Shown: in pieces, positions 34,201 through 44,030 of the stretch | Layout: each line of letters opens with the position of its first letter | Position numbering within the stretch: the stretch's first letter is position 1 | From: Desulfobulbaceae bacterium DB1 | GTDB taxonomy: Bacteria > Desulfobacterota > Desulfobulbia > Desulfobulbales > SURF-16 | Direction of reading: 5' to 3' | NCBI GenBank assembly: GCA_001914235.1 | Contig: MQUF01000002.1 | Span: 186,001-250,000, forward strand | Length of the DNA stretch: 64,000 bases | Notes under the pieces: generated by a model | Seen by the model: the letters and a program-made list of their open reading frames with translations, nothing else | Told to the model about the DNA's origin: nothing | Database searches by the model: none | Made by a program: the position numbers and the translations under genes

Positions 34201-34602
34201 ATGACAACCATTTATGATTTTTTCAAGCAAAGCAGGATTTATCAGCCCGGCGAGATCATCATCCGGGAAGGGGAACAGAACAGGGATCTTTACGTTCTTT
34301 CCGAAGGCACGATAGAGGTCTCATTCACGGACGATCAGCAAAAAGTGGTGGTTACGCACATCACCCCCCCGGAAATACTGGGAGAGATATCCTTCCTTTC
34401 CGGTTCCCCGCGCACCGCAACCATAACCGCCAAGACCCGGGTGGAAATGTATATCTTGAATTACGACAGGGTGAAAGACGAGATGGACGAGATCCCGCCC
34501 TGGTTGCGGCTCATCCTCAACACCCTGACAAAACGCATGCAGTCCTGCGGTCAGAAGATCAAGGAAATGGAAACCCAGATACGAAGGCTCGGCGGAGCAT
34601 AA
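34201..34602 (+). CDS. Stand-alone cyclic-nucleotide-binding-domain protein
   Basis: 133 residues, a single Crp-type cNMP-binding beta-barrel: YQPGEIIIREGEQNRDLYVLSEGTIEV and the phosphate-binding cassette ILGEISFLSGSPRTATITAKT. There is no DNA-binding domain; the C terminus is a helix (LILNTLTKRMQSCGQKIKEMETQIRRL). GGAGAGG precedes the ATG. It may sense a nucleotide and act by protein contact. It sits between the sigma-54 regulator and lon, and TTGACA at 34130 may be its promoter. Confidence 0.85.
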   Translation: MTTIYDFFKQSRIYQPGEIIIREGEQNRDLYVLSEGTIEVSFTDDQQKVVVTHITPPEILGEISFLSGSPRTATITAKTRVEMYILNYDRVKDEMDEIPPWLRLILNTLTKRMQSCGQKIKEMETQIRRLGGA

Positions 34603-34650
34603 ATCACGGACTTCATTTTTCCGTCAACCCATTTGACGACATCCCTTTCC

Positions 34651-36969
34651 ATGATCAATTCGACCCGCACCTACACCCTGCCGATACTCCCCCTGAAAAG
34701 CTCCGTTGTCTTCCCCCATGTCGCCCTGCCGATTTCAATCAATCGTCCGGCCTCCCTGGCCGCGGTCGAAGAGGCCCTGGCGAGCGGCAACAAGATGGTG
34801 GCGGTTCTCGCCCAGAAGGATCCAACCGTCGAAGACCCGAAAATCGACGACCTTTACCACATCGGCTCGGCAACGGTCATCCAGTTGATCGGCCGTTTCG
34901 AATCCATGACCCAGATCGTCATCCAGGGCACGGAACGAATCCAGGTGGCGGAAATCGAACCGGCAAAATCATTCCTCAAGGCCCGTTTCAGGGCGATGCC
35001 CATGCCGGTTGACCAGGGTGTCGAGGCAGAGGCCCTGCAACGCGAGATTCTGGATCTCACCGCCAAATATTTTTCCCTGGGCCATCCGGAGGTCGAGCTG
35101 AACGTGCCCCGGTTTGTCGTTCCGGGGGAAGACTTCATGAAACTAGTCTATCCGCTGGGGCAACTGCTTTCCCTGGACGTGACAAAGGCCCAAAACCTGC
35201 TCGAGGCTCCCGGTTCCGTCGCGGCCATGACTATCCTCCGCGGCCACCTGCATCATGAAATCCAGATCCTGCGAATTCGCAAGAAAATAGCCGATGAAGC
35301 CCAGTCGGAAATGACCAGGGAGCAGAAAAAATACATTCTGCGGCAGCAGCTGCAGGCCATTCAACAGGAACTGGGGGAAAAAAGCCCGGCAGAAGCGGAA
35401 CTTGCCGATCTGCGAAAAAAGCTGGAAGAAGCGAAATTACCCGACACCATCCAGGACGAAGTCCGGCGCGAACTGTCCCGCCTGCAACAGATTCCCAACT
35501 CCTCCCCCGAATACCAGGTCGCCCGTGCCCATCTTGAACTGGTGCTGGAACTGCCCTGGCGCAAGACAACCACTGACAACCTCAGCCTCGCCAATGCCCG
35601 ACAAGTGCTCGATGAAGACCATTTCGGCCTTCAGGAGGTCAAAGAACGCATTATTGAACAGCTTGCCGTTATGAAACTCAATCCGTCGGCCAAGGCGCCC
35701 ATCCTCTGTTTTGTCGGGCCGCCGGGGGTGGGAAAAACATCACTGGGTCAATCCATTGCCCGCGCCCTGGGCAGAAAATTTGAACGTTTCAGTTTGGGCG
35801 GCATGCATGATGAAGCGGAGCTGCGCGGCCATCGTCGCACCTATATCGGGGCGATGCCCGGCCGGATCATCGAGGCGGTGCGCCGTTCGGGGTCCGCCAA
35901 CCCGCTCATCATGCTTGACGAGATTGATAAACTCGGCCGCGATTTCCGGGGAGACCCCGCCGCGGCCCTGATGGAAATTCTTGATCCGGCCCAAAACTGC
36001 GCCTTCCGGGACAATTATCTGGAGCTGCCATTTGATCTTTCCAAGGTTTTTTTCATCACCACGGCAAATTCCCTGGACACGGTTCCGAAACCGTTGCTCG
36101 ACCGCATGGAAACACTGCGGCTCTCCGGCTACAGCGACGAAGAAAAAATGGAAATCGCCCACCACTATCTTTTCCCCAGGCAACGGCAAGAGGCGGGACT
36201 CAAAAAAGACCAATTTTTTGTCAATGACGACACCCTGATTGCGGTCATTCAGCGTTATACCCGTGAAGCGGGGGTACGTGAACTTGAACGGATGCTGGGA
36301 CGGCTGGCCCGCAAGGCGGCGATTCACTTTGCCGAAGGGCATGACGAACCTTTTATTGTCGGACCGGATGATCTGCCGCAGATGCTGGGACCGGAACGTT
36401 TCTTCCTGGAAAAATTGCGCCGGCAGCTGCCCCCCGGTGTGGCTACCGGTCTTGCCTGGACCGAGTCGGGCGGCGACGTGCTTTACATTGAGGCGATCCA
36501 ACTGCCGGATGGAGAAAAGTTCACCTTGACAGGACATCTCGGCGAGGTGATGAAGGAATCAGCCACAACAGCCAACAGCTATGTATTGGCCCACGGCGAA
36601 GAAATCGGCATCAAAAAGAAACAAGGCGCGGTTCACATCCATGTGCCGGCCGGGGCAATCCCCAAGGACGGCCCCTCGGCTGGAGTGACCATGGCGGTTG
36701 CCCTGGCCTCGCTTTACAGTGGAATTCCGATCAGGCACGACACGGCCATGACCGGAGAAATCACCCTGTGCGGCCTGGTTCTGCCGGTGGGAGGCATCAA
36801 GGAAAAGGTGCTTGCCGCACGAAGAGCAAAAATCTTGCGCGTCATCCTGCCCAGGGAAAACGAAAAAGATCTGCGCGACCTGCCGGATCATGTCCGGAAA
36901 GAAATGGAATTCATCTTTGTCGACCGCATCGAGGATGTAATCAACGAGGCGATTTTGCATGCAATCTAA
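34651..36969 (+). CDS. lon: ATP-dependent Lon protease
   Basis: About 772 residues from the ATG at 34651 (a TTG at 34633 would add six). N-terminal substrate domain ([21 protein letters not shown]), coiled coil ([22 protein letters not shown]), AAA+ module with Walker [12 protein letters not shown] and Walker [13 protein letters not shown], and the C-terminal Ser-Lys protease: catalytic Ser in [12 protein letters not shown], Lys in [11 protein letters not shown]. All active-site parts are intact. It degrades damaged and regulatory proteins in the cytoplasm. Many genomes have more than one Lon; this one has [17 protein letters not shown] at its end, as usual. Confidence 0.95.
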   Translation: MINSTRTYTLPILPLKSSVVFPHVALPISINRPASLAAVEEALASGNKMVAVLAQKDPTVEDPKIDDLYHIGSATVIQLIGRFESMTQIVIQGTERIQVAEIEPAKSFLKARFRAMPMPVDQGVEAEALQREILDLTAKYFSLGHPEVELNVPRFVVPGEDFMKLVYPLGQLLSLDVTKAQNLLEAPGSVAAMTILRGHLHHEIQILRIRKKIADEAQSEMTREQKKYILRQQLQAIQQELGEKSPAEAELADLRKKLEEAKLPDTIQDEVRRELSRLQQIPNSSPEYQVARAHLELVLELPWRKTTTDNLSLANARQVLDEDHFGLQEVKERIIEQLAVMKLNPSAKAPILCFVGPPGVGKTSLGQSIARALGRKFERFSLGGMHDEAELRGHRRTYIGAMPGRIIEAVRRSGSANPLIMLDEIDKLGRDFRGDPAAALMEILDPAQNCAFRDNYLELPFDLSKVFFITTANSLDTVPKPLLDRMETLRLSGYSDEEKMEIAHHYLFPRQRQEAGLKKDQFFVNDDTLIAVIQRYTREAGVRELERMLGRLARKAAIHFAEGHDEPFIVGPDDLPQMLGPERFFLEKLRRQLPPGVATGLAWTESGGDVLYIEAIQLPDGEKFTLTGHLGEVMKESATTANSYVLAHGEEIGIKKKQGAVHIHVPAGAIPKDGPSAGVTMAVALASLYSGIPIRHDTAMTGEITLCGLVLPVGGIKEKVLAARRAKILRVILPRENEKDLRDLPDHVRKEMEFIFVDRIEDVINEAILHAI

Positions 36970-36981
36970 AAAAACGTCTGC

Positions 36982-37269
36982 TTACATTTTCCTTTTAAAC
37001 AGGGCCTCAAGCTGTTTTTTTACGTCATCCGCACCACCAGCCCCCCCTGCTTGATCGTCATCCGCCGGACGAAAATACTCGCAAAAATTCGCCAGGTCCT
37101 TGTCGATCACCAGCTCGGCGCTCGACTCCCGACAATCATTTTCCGCATTGAGATCATAAAAAAAACAATTCTTGCAGATGTGCAGATCAGCGCCGCAATG
37201 GGGACATTCATCGCGGAAATATATCTTCTTATCCGTTTCAATTTTATTGTGACAGGTTGCGCATCGCAT
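36982..37269 (-). CDS. Small cysteine-rich zinc-ribbon-like protein
   Basis: 95 residues with Cys pairs CATC, CPHC, and CKNC plus later single Cys residues (DCRESS, NFCEYF): MRCATCHNKIETDKKIYFRDECPHCGADLHICKNC in short pieces. These probably bind one or two zinc ions. A Gly/Ala/Asp linker and a helical tail (DVKKQLEALFKRKM) follow. It converges with lon, stopping 12 bases from its end. Function unknown; regulator or nucleic-acid contact are possible. Confidence 0.7.
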   Translation of the reverse strand: MRCATCHNKIETDKKIYFRDECPHCGADLHICKNCFFYDLNAENDCRESSAELVIDKDLANFCEYFRPADDDQAGGAGGADDVKKQLEALFKRKM

Positions 37270-37757
37270 ATGTGATTATAAAATCTCCTCAACTTTGGCG
37301 GACTCGCATAAATCGCTTCCCCGCTGCTAAAAACCCGACAACCGGATTAAGTCGGCGTGTTGCTTGCGGGAACCGGAAACAGCTTGTTCAGCGACAGATG
37401 AGCCATGGCACTAAACTTTAAAATACGGTATTTCTTCCTCCAACTCAAGTCAATTGATGAGAGTGAATAATTAGAGTGAAATTATCATTTCGCGTCACCA
37501 TCAATCAAATTCCTTTCCCATCCCCAGATACTGTTCACTCCACGTGCTGGATTCTGGTGACCTGTCGACCTTACCCTCGCCGCTACATTGTGTCATTCAG
37601 CTGCCAACAGGCCGATATCTCGAGCATTATGACAGAATGAATCTTACCTAAATCAAGGCATGATATTTGCTCAAATTACACGCGGCTCTCCGTTGCCGAC
37701 TTCACACCCTGAAAAAACCGGTAGTTAAATAATACTATTTACAATGAGGTGAACAAA
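37270..37757. other. Intergenic stretch, no gene seen
   Basis: 488 bases between divergent genes. Open frames are short and lack binding sites. It must hold promoters for the zinc-ribbon gene and the exported Lcl-type gene, but no strong -35/-10 pair or hairpin stood out. Confidence 0.4.
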
Positions 37758-38243
37758 ATGAACAAAAAAGCAATAAGCGCTTTGCTTGCAACAGGGATCG
37801 TCCTGTTTGCTTCCGGCGGCAGCGCCCAGGCCGAACTTATCCGTCGGGGCCCGAATCTCGTTTATGACTCGGAAAGAAATATTACCTGGTATGAAGCGGC
37901 GTACGGCCCGGTCGACTACCTGACCGCCCTGGCCTGTGCGGAAAATTTGTCGGTGAAATACGACGGCATGATTTACGACGACTGGCGGCTGCCTGCCGCA
38001 CCGCAAACCAGCTGGGAAGAGGCCCGCGGTTTCGTCGGTCTCGAACTGACCATTGACCCTGTTACCCTGGAGGGACAGGAAGATTTCAGCGAACTCGCCT
38101 ACCTCTTTCACCGGCAACTGGGCAATTATTCAGCTGCCGCGCCGGGAGAAAACGGCGAGTATGGGTTGATCAACACATTCCCGTTCAAAAACCTGCTGCC
38201 GGTTATCTACTGGGTGTCGGACGAGGGGGGGGGATTTACCTGA
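37758..38243 (+). CDS. Exported Lcl/DUF1566 domain protein, truncated by frameshift in a G9 tract
   Basis: From the ATG at 37758 (GAGGTGAAC upstream) comes a signal peptide (to about SAQA) and a DUF1566/Lcl-like domain: VYDSERNITWYEAAYG, MIYDDWRLPAA, then the frame fails after YWVSDEGGG at a run of nine G (38225-38233) and stops at 38243. In the -1 frame the domain continues with IYLNENGVPVYSWFF. A run of ten or seven G would restore it. DUF1566 proteins are often surface or secreted; the G tract could give on/off phase variation. Confidence 0.75.
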   Translation: MNKKAISALLATGIVLFASGGSAQAELIRRGPNLVYDSERNITWYEAAYGPVDYLTALACAENLSVKYDGMIYDDWRLPAAPQTSWEEARGFVGLELTIDPVTLEGQEDFSELAYLFHRQLGNYSAAAPGENGEYGLINTFPFKNLLPVIYWVSDEGGGFT

Positions 38244-38479
38244 ATGAAAATGGAGTGCCCGTTTATTCCTGGTTTTTCAATTGCTCCACCGGCTACCAGG
38301 GACAGTTGTCGAAATCAAGCCCCTTTTACGTCATTGCGGTGCGGGATGGAGACATCGGCACTTATTCCGAACCGGATTCCGACGTTCCGGAGGATTGCGG
38401 CGACGGTTTCGATAACGACGGCGACGGGCTGATTGACTGCCAGGAGTCGAATTGCTGCACCGTCAAACGCATTCAGTAG
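38234..38479 (+). pseudogene. C-terminal continuation of the Lcl/DUF1566 protein with one DNDGDG motif
   Basis: This reading, one base back of the first part, supplies the expected end of the Lcl domain (PFYVIAVRDGDIGTYSEP) and then CGDGFDNDGDGLIDCQESNC, a single copy of the calcium-binding-like repeat found four times in the octaheme cytochrome. It ends seven residues later. It has no ribosome binding site of its own, so it is expressed only through frame restoration. Confidence 0.7.
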
Positions 38480-38777
38480 CATATTTGTTTTCATTGTGAT
38501 GCCGGTATCAGGGGGAGATGGCGAAATTCCGCCGTCTCCCCTCCAACGACTCCCCCCCTCTCCGCCCAGATATTCCGTTTCACGTTTGTATCGAAACAAA
38601 AGTTGTTCTTTTCCGCAATTTTCAACAAATGACTTTGCCTTTTTCCCTTCTTTTACCATATACTTAAAAACAAGTTTTTTTCAGTTTCGCCGAAATCGGA
38701 ACATCTCATTTCATCGGCTCTGTCGGCGTCGTTCCGTCCGCCGGAGCCTTCCCATGCAATCGAGACAAGGAGCTATC

Positions 38778-39092
38778 ATGAAAAAAATGTCCGCCCTGCT
38801 GACCCTGTCGCTCGTCGCACTCTGTTTTTCCCTTGCCGCCCAGGCGGAAGAATCTTCCCTGGAGTTGGGAAAACAGCTTTTTAACAATCCCGGACTTGGC
38901 GCCTCGAAGAACGACAAAAGCTGCAACTCCTGCCATGCAGACGGCAAGGGGCTGGAAAAAGCGGGCGCCGATCAGCACCTGGCGGAAATCATCAACAAGT
39001 GCATCAAAGGCCCCATGCAGGGCGAAGGGATCAACGAAGGGACCGTTGCCATGCAATCCCTCGAACTCTATATTCAATCATTAGCCAAGTAG
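38778..39092 (+). CDS. Small monoheme c-type cytochrome
   Basis: 104 residues from the ATG at 38778 (CAAGGAG upstream). Signal peptide (to about AAQA), heme site CNSCH near residue 50, and Met in TVAMQSLELYIQSL as the probable distal heme ligand, the class I fold. It is about 80 residues when mature, periplasmic, and probably an electron shuttle. The SapC gene starts 19 bases after its stop and may be in the same transcript. Confidence 0.85.
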   Translation: MKKMSALLTLSLVALCFSLAAQAEESSLELGKQLFNNPGLGASKNDKSCNSCHADGKGLEKAGADQHLAEIINKCIKGPMQGEGINEGTVAMQSLELYIQSLAK

Positions 39093-39111
39093 TTGTTTTC
39101 AAGGAGAGAAC

Positions 39112-39846
39112 ATGACTCAGATGATGTTTTACGATTCAATTGTCAGACTTGACATCACAAAACACAAAAACACCAAATTTACCCCGGTGACGGATTATTC
39201 CTTTGCCGCTGCAACCAATTCAATTCCGATAGCCGGGGTGGAGTTCATCGAGTCATCGAAAGAATACCCCATCACCTTCATCAAAAACAGCCAGGGACAA
39301 TTCATCCCCACCGTCATCGTCGGATTGCAGAACGAGCAGAATCTGTTCGTCGACGCCAAGGGACAATGGACCGCAAACTATATCCCGGCCTATGTGCGCC
39401 GCTATCCTTTTGTGCCGTCCACCAGCAACGAACCCGACAAGCTGAACATCTGCATCGATCAATCATACAAGGGATTTGACGCGGAAAAGGGCGAACCCCT
39501 TTTCAATGAAGACGGCAGTCCCGCACCGGTGCTGCAGAATATGACCAACCTCATCCAGGACTACCATGTGCGGATGCAGCACACCAACGATTTCACCACG
39601 CGCTTGGCGGGTTGCGACCTTCTCCAGGAAATGAAGGCGGAATTCGGCAGCAAGGAAAACGGCAAAAGTTTTCGCCTTACCGGCTTGTACATGATCAACG
39701 AACAGAAGCTGTTGGATCTGGATCAGGAAAAAGCCATGGATTTTTTCAAAAAAGGGGAATTGGCCTGGGTTTACAGCCACCTCAATTCACTGAGCAACTT
39801 CCGCAGACTTTTAGACAGGTTCTTTGCCCTGCAGAAAGCAAGCTGA
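39112..39846 (+). CDS. SapC family protein
   Basis: 244 residues with the SapC family wording: FAAATNSIPIAGVEF, YPITFIKNSQGQFIPTVIVGLQNEQNLFVDAKGQWTANYIPAYVRRYPF in consecutive parts, and DLDQEKAMDFFKKGELAWVYSHLNSLSNFRRLL in the C-terminal part. No signal peptide. SapC was named from S-layer operons of Campylobacter, but many homologues are found without S-layer genes and the role is uncertain. AAGGAGA precedes the start. Confidence 0.85.
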   Translation: MTQMMFYDSIVRLDITKHKNTKFTPVTDYSFAAATNSIPIAGVEFIESSKEYPITFIKNSQGQFIPTVIVGLQNEQNLFVDAKGQWTANYIPAYVRRYPFVPSTSNEPDKLNICIDQSYKGFDAEKGEPLFNEDGSPAPVLQNMTNLIQDYHVRMQHTNDFTTRLAGCDLLQEMKAEFGSKENGKSFRLTGLYMINEQKLLDLDQEKAMDFFKKGELAWVYSHLNSLSNFRRLLDRFFALQKAS

Positions 39847-39885
39847 AAACAGTTTGTTGTTTAAACGCCGCCCACGGCAGGCACG

Positions 39886-39931
39886 GAGATCACAGAGAAA
39901 CATCTTAAAAGGGTATTCGCTCTGTGATCTC
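39886..39931. repeat. Extragenic palindrome between convergent genes
   Basis: GAGATCACAGAG at 39886-39897 pairs with its exact complement at 39920-39931; the flanks (GCACG and CTGCGAACTCCGCGGT) extend the likeness. It is related in wording to the repeat at 9466-9546. It lies between sapC and the M4 peptidase gene, both ending here, and may act as a terminator or REP-type element. Confidence 0.65.
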
Positions 39932-39955
39932 TGCGAACTCCGCGGTTCATTCCCA

Positions 39956-42235
39956 TCACCCCGCTGCCGTATAGGCCGCCTCCATCCGCCAATGATGGAA
40001 AATGCCGGTATCCGCCCCGGCCAGATCAGCAACCTTCAACATCCATTGTCCGCGCAGTTCTTTCCCGATCAACGGCCTGAGTGATTCCTCGGTGCCGGTG
40101 CCGTACGTTTTTTTGATATCACGCCGGCTTGCCCCGGTACGATTGTGCAGGATGATTTCATCGCCTGACGGGCTGACCAGGATAACGAGCAGATCACCGA
40201 TCCAGCTATGGGAGATGTCAACCGTCACGTCAAGATGCAGGATCCGACCAGACTCCTCGATGGTCAGAATATCGAAAATTCCGGCCGGATTGTTGTCCGG
40301 AATCGGCAATTCAGCCGCGCTCTCCAGCAAAAGCGACTGCCGGACACGCTTTTCCACCGCCATATTCAGCCCCCAGCTGACCAGTGTGCCGCTATCGGCA
40401 GCGGCATGATCGGAAACGATCATCCGCCATTCCCCCTGCACCGAACCACCGACAAAGCGACCAAGCTCCGGGGTTCCAATCAGGCTGTATTCCTCAATAA
40501 TGTCATCCGCGGCGCCGCCGGTCCGGTCATGAAGCACCACCTCTTCTCCGGCCGGTGACACCAGTCTGACCCGCAAATCGTTGATATAGGAATGATTAAT
40601 CATGACAAAGACCTTTATCTCGCGAACAATCCCGTCAACATCAACCCCAATGGAACTTGCAACGCCATGGGGATCATTATCCGGAATGGAAAGCGAAGGG
40701 CTCACCTCGTTTTCGACCAGGGTGAAGCCGGAGGCCGGCTCACCAACCCCGACCGCGGCCCAGGCGTTCTTGATTGCCGCATATTCCTTGCCCTGATCGC
40801 CGAACAACTGACGGCAGGCGTTCAGCAAGGCAAAGCGCGCCTGCTCAAAGGTCCAGCGGCTCAAGGTGGAACTGCGCAGATACTCGGTCATGGCCAGATA
40901 AAAAATCTGCTCCACTTTCCGGCGGCCGAGACCCTCGACCCGAATGCCGTGATGCTCTCCCCCGGCAACGGCAAGATAGGCAGCCTTACTGGGGATACCG
41001 CAGTTATAATGAAGCCAGCCCATGTCGTTTTTATCCGCATCAGGCTGCTCACCCGGCCGCAGGTGGATGAAATCATCCATGTGGTCGGGCAGTCCGAAGC
41101 GGGAAGGATCGGACAGATCGCGCAGGGCGTCCCCGCTGCGGAAAGGGGTATACACACCCTCTCCCATCTGCCAGTCGCTAATCTCGCCGTCATTGGTGAT
41201 CATCACCCCGAAAAAATCGGCAAACGCCTCGTCCAGCGCACCGGACTGCTCGGCATAAACGAAACGAGCGGTATTCGAGGTGACGGCATGGGTGAATTCA
41301 TGACCAACGATATCAAGGGCATAGGCCAGCGGCAGCCAACGGTTGCCGTCCCCATCGCCGTAAACCATCTGCTTCCGGTAACTGTTCCAGTAGGCATTAT
41401 TATAGGCCTGACCGAAATGGACGGTGGACACCAGTGGCGCTCCCTTGTTGTCAAAGCTGTCACGACCAAAGGTGCCGTGATAATAATTGTACACCTCCCG
41501 AGCATTGTCATGGGCGGCCTGCACCACCGGGTCGCTTGAGCTCTGTTCGTTTTCAAGCACGAGAGTGCCGGGCAGAATCTGCTGGTTTCCCGCGGTAAAG
41601 GTGCGACGAGCCATGACTCCCCTGCTTTCGGAAAATTTATAGAGCAGAGCGTTGTCGGATGCATCCAGGAAATAATGACGCAAACCATGCTCAACGGCGA
41701 CCTCGATGCCGATATGCCAGGCGAGATGAACGTTCTTGTTCCTGTCACGGTAAAGACAGAGTTCGATTTCTCTTTTTTCGCCTTTGACCGGATCCATATC
41801 TGCCATGGCCCGGCTTACGGCCTCAGCCCCGCTGACCCGCGGGTTCAAGTCCACATTCGCCGATGCCAGCCGGTTGTCCTTGTAGGCGATCACCACCCCC
41901 TTGCCGTCAATATGAACCTGGATGGACCCTTCATGCACCGCAATATTACCGACAAACTGCGCGAGACAGACATGTCGGTGCCCTCCCTGGGCATCCTCTT
42001 CCACCGAGGTGACTTCAAGCCGTTCATTCAACGTTTCATCGACGGCAAAAAGATCCCGGTTATCGGCCAGAAAGCGTAAAACGATATTCTCCACCCCTTC
42101 CGAGGAAGGCGCTGAAAGGCTGCCCATGATGAACTCGGGAACGGTTCCCGCGTCATTCCAGAATATCCGGTTGCCGGACTGCAAGGAAATAATACGCTTT
42201 TCAGCCGCCTGCTGCTTGAGACTTTGCCTGGTCAT
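39956..42235 (-). CDS. M4 (thermolysin-like) metallopeptidase with two P domains
   Basis: 759 residues. An FTP/PepSY propeptide region (about 30-190), then the M4 catalytic domain: zinc motif HEFTHAV with the third ligand Glu in ALDEAFADFFG (about 310-340), and the C-terminal M4 part with GGEHHGIRVEGLG. Two proprotein-convertase P domains follow (about 515-635 and 640-755), each with HSYINDLRVRLVSPAG or HSWIGDLLVILVSPSG and LHDRTG/LHNRTG. No signal peptide is seen at the start (MTRQSLKQQAAEKRI), although such zymogens are normally secreted. GGGAGG precedes the start. The upstream sigma-54 activator may control it. Confidence 0.9.
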   Translation of the reverse strand: MTRQSLKQQAAEKRIISLQSGNRIFWNDAGTVPEFIMGSLSAPSSEGVENIVLRFLADNRDLFAVDETLNERLEVTSVEEDAQGGHRHVCLAQFVGNIAVHEGSIQVHIDGKGVVIAYKDNRLASANVDLNPRVSGAEAVSRAMADMDPVKGEKREIELCLYRDRNKNVHLAWHIGIEVAVEHGLRHYFLDASDNALLYKFSESRGVMARRTFTAGNQQILPGTLVLENEQSSSDPVVQAAHDNAREVYNYYHGTFGRDSFDNKGAPLVSTVHFGQAYNNAYWNSYRKQMVYGDGDGNRWLPLAYALDIVGHEFTHAVTSNTARFVYAEQSGALDEAFADFFGVMITNDGEISDWQMGEGVYTPFRSGDALRDLSDPSRFGLPDHMDDFIHLRPGEQPDADKNDMGWLHYNCGIPSKAAYLAVAGGEHHGIRVEGLGRRKVEQIFYLAMTEYLRSSTLSRWTFEQARFALLNACRQLFGDQGKEYAAIKNAWAAVGVGEPASGFTLVENEVSPSLSIPDNDPHGVASSIGVDVDGIVREIKVFVMINHSYINDLRVRLVSPAGEEVVLHDRTGGAADDIIEEYSLIGTPELGRFVGGSVQGEWRMIVSDHAAADSGTLVSWGLNMAVEKRVRQSLLLESAAELPIPDNNPAGIFDILTIEESGRILHLDVTVDISHSWIGDLLVILVSPSGDEIILHNRTGASRRDIKKTYGTGTEESLRPLIGKELRGQWMLKVADLAGADTGIFHHWRMEAAYTAAG

Positions 42236-42572
42236 TTCATCCTCCCTGTCAGCTGCCTGATCGTGTCAGTAAAAATGCTTTTCCCGGCTCCATTGATACT
42301 GTTTTGCTTCTTTCTCCCGCAAAATATGCCGCTCTCACAGGAAAAAAAACGCCTTCATGTTTCGCCTGAACCTCGCTGGACATTCTTTGACATTTCACAA
42401 GAGGCTCCGCTGCAAATACCATGGCCGGCGGCATGCCTGGAAAGGCGCCGCCTGCCGGAACGAGCCGGGGAGAAAGAGACCTTCGAAACGTCTCCTGAAT
42501 TTCAGATAGGATTGCACTGGTGCGGCCTGGCTTCCGCCGGTTTGCCGGAAAAAACCATGAGCGCGCAAAAAA

Positions 42573-44000
42573 TTACTGCCGGATATCCACCAGCCGGGTC
42601 CGCACACTGCGGTGCTGAACAATCTGATGCTTGGCCATTTTGCGGTAAAGGGTCATGCGCGACCAATTGAGATTTTCGGCAGCCTTGCTTTTATTCCAGT
42701 TGGCGGCAAAGAGCGCGGACAGCACCTGATCCCGTTCGCTCTTGGGCTTGAACCCGCCGATGGAAAATATTTCCCGAAAAGGCCGGGGCAGACTGTCAAA
42801 GGTGATGGTGCCGATCGGGCCGTTGATATAGGTGGCTTCCAGGATGTTTTTCAATTCGCGGATATTGCCGGGCCAATCATATTTCAGCAGGGAAAACCAG
42901 GCCTTCTCCGTAAACCCGTTCAGCTGCATCCCGAACAATGCGTTAAATTCCTTAACAAATCGTGACAACAGAACAGGGATGTCCTCCCGCCGTTCACGCA
43001 GGGGAGGCAGATGCACCCGGGCCACATTCAGCCGGAAAAAAAGGTCTTTGCGAAAAAGTCCGCGCTCGACCAGATCCTCCAGGTTCTGGTTGGTGGCGGC
43101 AATAACCCGCACATCAATATCGATCGCGGTACTGCCGCCGAGTCGATGTACCCGCCTGTTTTCCAGGATACGCAGAATTTTTGCCTGGGCAAAGGACGAC
43201 ATCTCCCCTATTTCATCGAGAAAAAGAATTCCGCCGTTTGCCTGCTCGAATTTCCCTGCCTTGGCGGTCACCGCCCCGGTAAAGGCGCCTTTTTCGTAAC
43301 CGAAGAGTTCGCTTTCCACCAACTGTTCCGGCATGGCGGAAGAATTAATGCGAATCAGGGGTCTTTTGCGCCGTTTGCTGTGCCAGTGGATGAAATCGGC
43401 GGCAAGCTCCTTGCCGGTGCCCGTTTCTCCGGTCAGAAGCACGGTGCTGTCCCGAGCCGCCACTTTGAGAAGATACTGCCGGACGCCCTCCATTTCACGG
43501 CTGACGCCGACAAAATCAGGTTCATCGATCCGTACTTTGCTTTTCTCGGCAGAAGCAACATCGAAAGCCGAGGCAACATCATGCAGATGATGTTTGATGC
43601 TGCGGACCAGCTCCTCTGAGGGACGGGAACCGGAAAAATAATCAGTGGCGCCGAAACGGAGGGCCGCGACCGCCTTTTCTTCCGAACCGTATTGGGCAAC
43701 AAGAAAGATGGGAACTTCCCGTCTGAAGGATTTCAACAGCTCCAGATAATGGATTCCGTCGAGCGGATCACGGAGCGAGGAACAGATAACAACTGCGTCA
43801 ACCTGGGGAATTTCCGCAAAATCCTGCTGTTCCTCGCCGGAAATGATTTTTCTGACGAGAAAATCCGCTTCCTGGAGGTCGTGCTGCAAAGCACGGCAAA
43901 AATTCTTTTCTTCACCGATAAGCAGCAGCAGCGATTTCGTCTGTCGTTTGAAGGGATAAAGCATTAGAGGGGCCATAACGAACTCATCATTTTTCTGCAT
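42573..44000 (-). CDS. Sigma-54-dependent activator with degenerate receiver domain
   Basis: 475 residues. The N-terminal domain (about 20-145) has receiver-like topology, but the phospho-acceptor site reads VDAVVICSSLRDPLDG, without Asp at the expected spot, and the usual Lys-Pro near its end reads YFSGSRP, so it is unlikely to be phosphorylated in the normal way. The AAA+ domain is intact: GETGTGKE, GAFTGA, GGILFLDEIGEM. The C-terminal Fis-type helix-turn-helix (NKSKAAENLNWSRMTLYRKM) has a rare Asn/Trp-rich turn. No kinase is adjacent. It lies 338 bases upstream of the M4 peptidase gene on the same strand. Confidence 0.88.
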   Translation of the reverse strand: MQKNDEFVMAPLMLYPFKRQTKSLLLLIGEEKNFCRALQHDLQEADFLVRKIISGEEQQDFAEIPQVDAVVICSSLRDPLDGIHYLELLKSFRREVPIFLVAQYGSEEKAVAALRFGATDYFSGSRPSEELVRSIKHHLHDVASAFDVASAEKSKVRIDEPDFVGVSREMEGVRQYLLKVAARDSTVLLTGETGTGKELAADFIHWHSKRRKRPLIRINSSAMPEQLVESELFGYEKGAFTGAVTAKAGKFEQANGGILFLDEIGEMSSFAQAKILRILENRRVHRLGGSTAIDIDVRVIAATNQNLEDLVERGLFRKDLFFRLNVARVHLPPLRERREDIPVLLSRFVKEFNALFGMQLNGFTEKAWFSLLKYDWPGNIRELKNILEATYINGPIGTITFDSLPRPFREIFSIGGFKPKSERDQVLSALFAANWNKSKAAENLNWSRMTLYRKMAKHQIVQHRSVRTRLVDIRQ

Positions 44001-44018
44001 GTAGAATGAACAATTTGT

Positions 44019-44030
44019 ACGACATGTCGT
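44019..44030. promoter_or_regulatory. Perfect 12-bp palindrome upstream of sigma-54 activator
   Basis: ACGACATGTCGT is self-complementary and lies 19 bases upstream of the activator's start. It could be an operator, possibly autoregulatory. No second copy was found near the peptidase gene. The rest of 44001-44205 is AT-rich and without a gene. Confidence 0.3.

Noticed and set aside
42249-42434. 61-residue minus-strand frame between the M4 peptidase and its upstream activator
   Set aside because: No convincing ribosome binding site and no recognisable features; the gap more likely holds a promoter.
42390-42450. Sigma-54 promoter for the M4 peptidase
   Set aside because: The nearest match on the minus strand, GGCCAT-N5-TTGCA, lacks the invariant GG at the right place.
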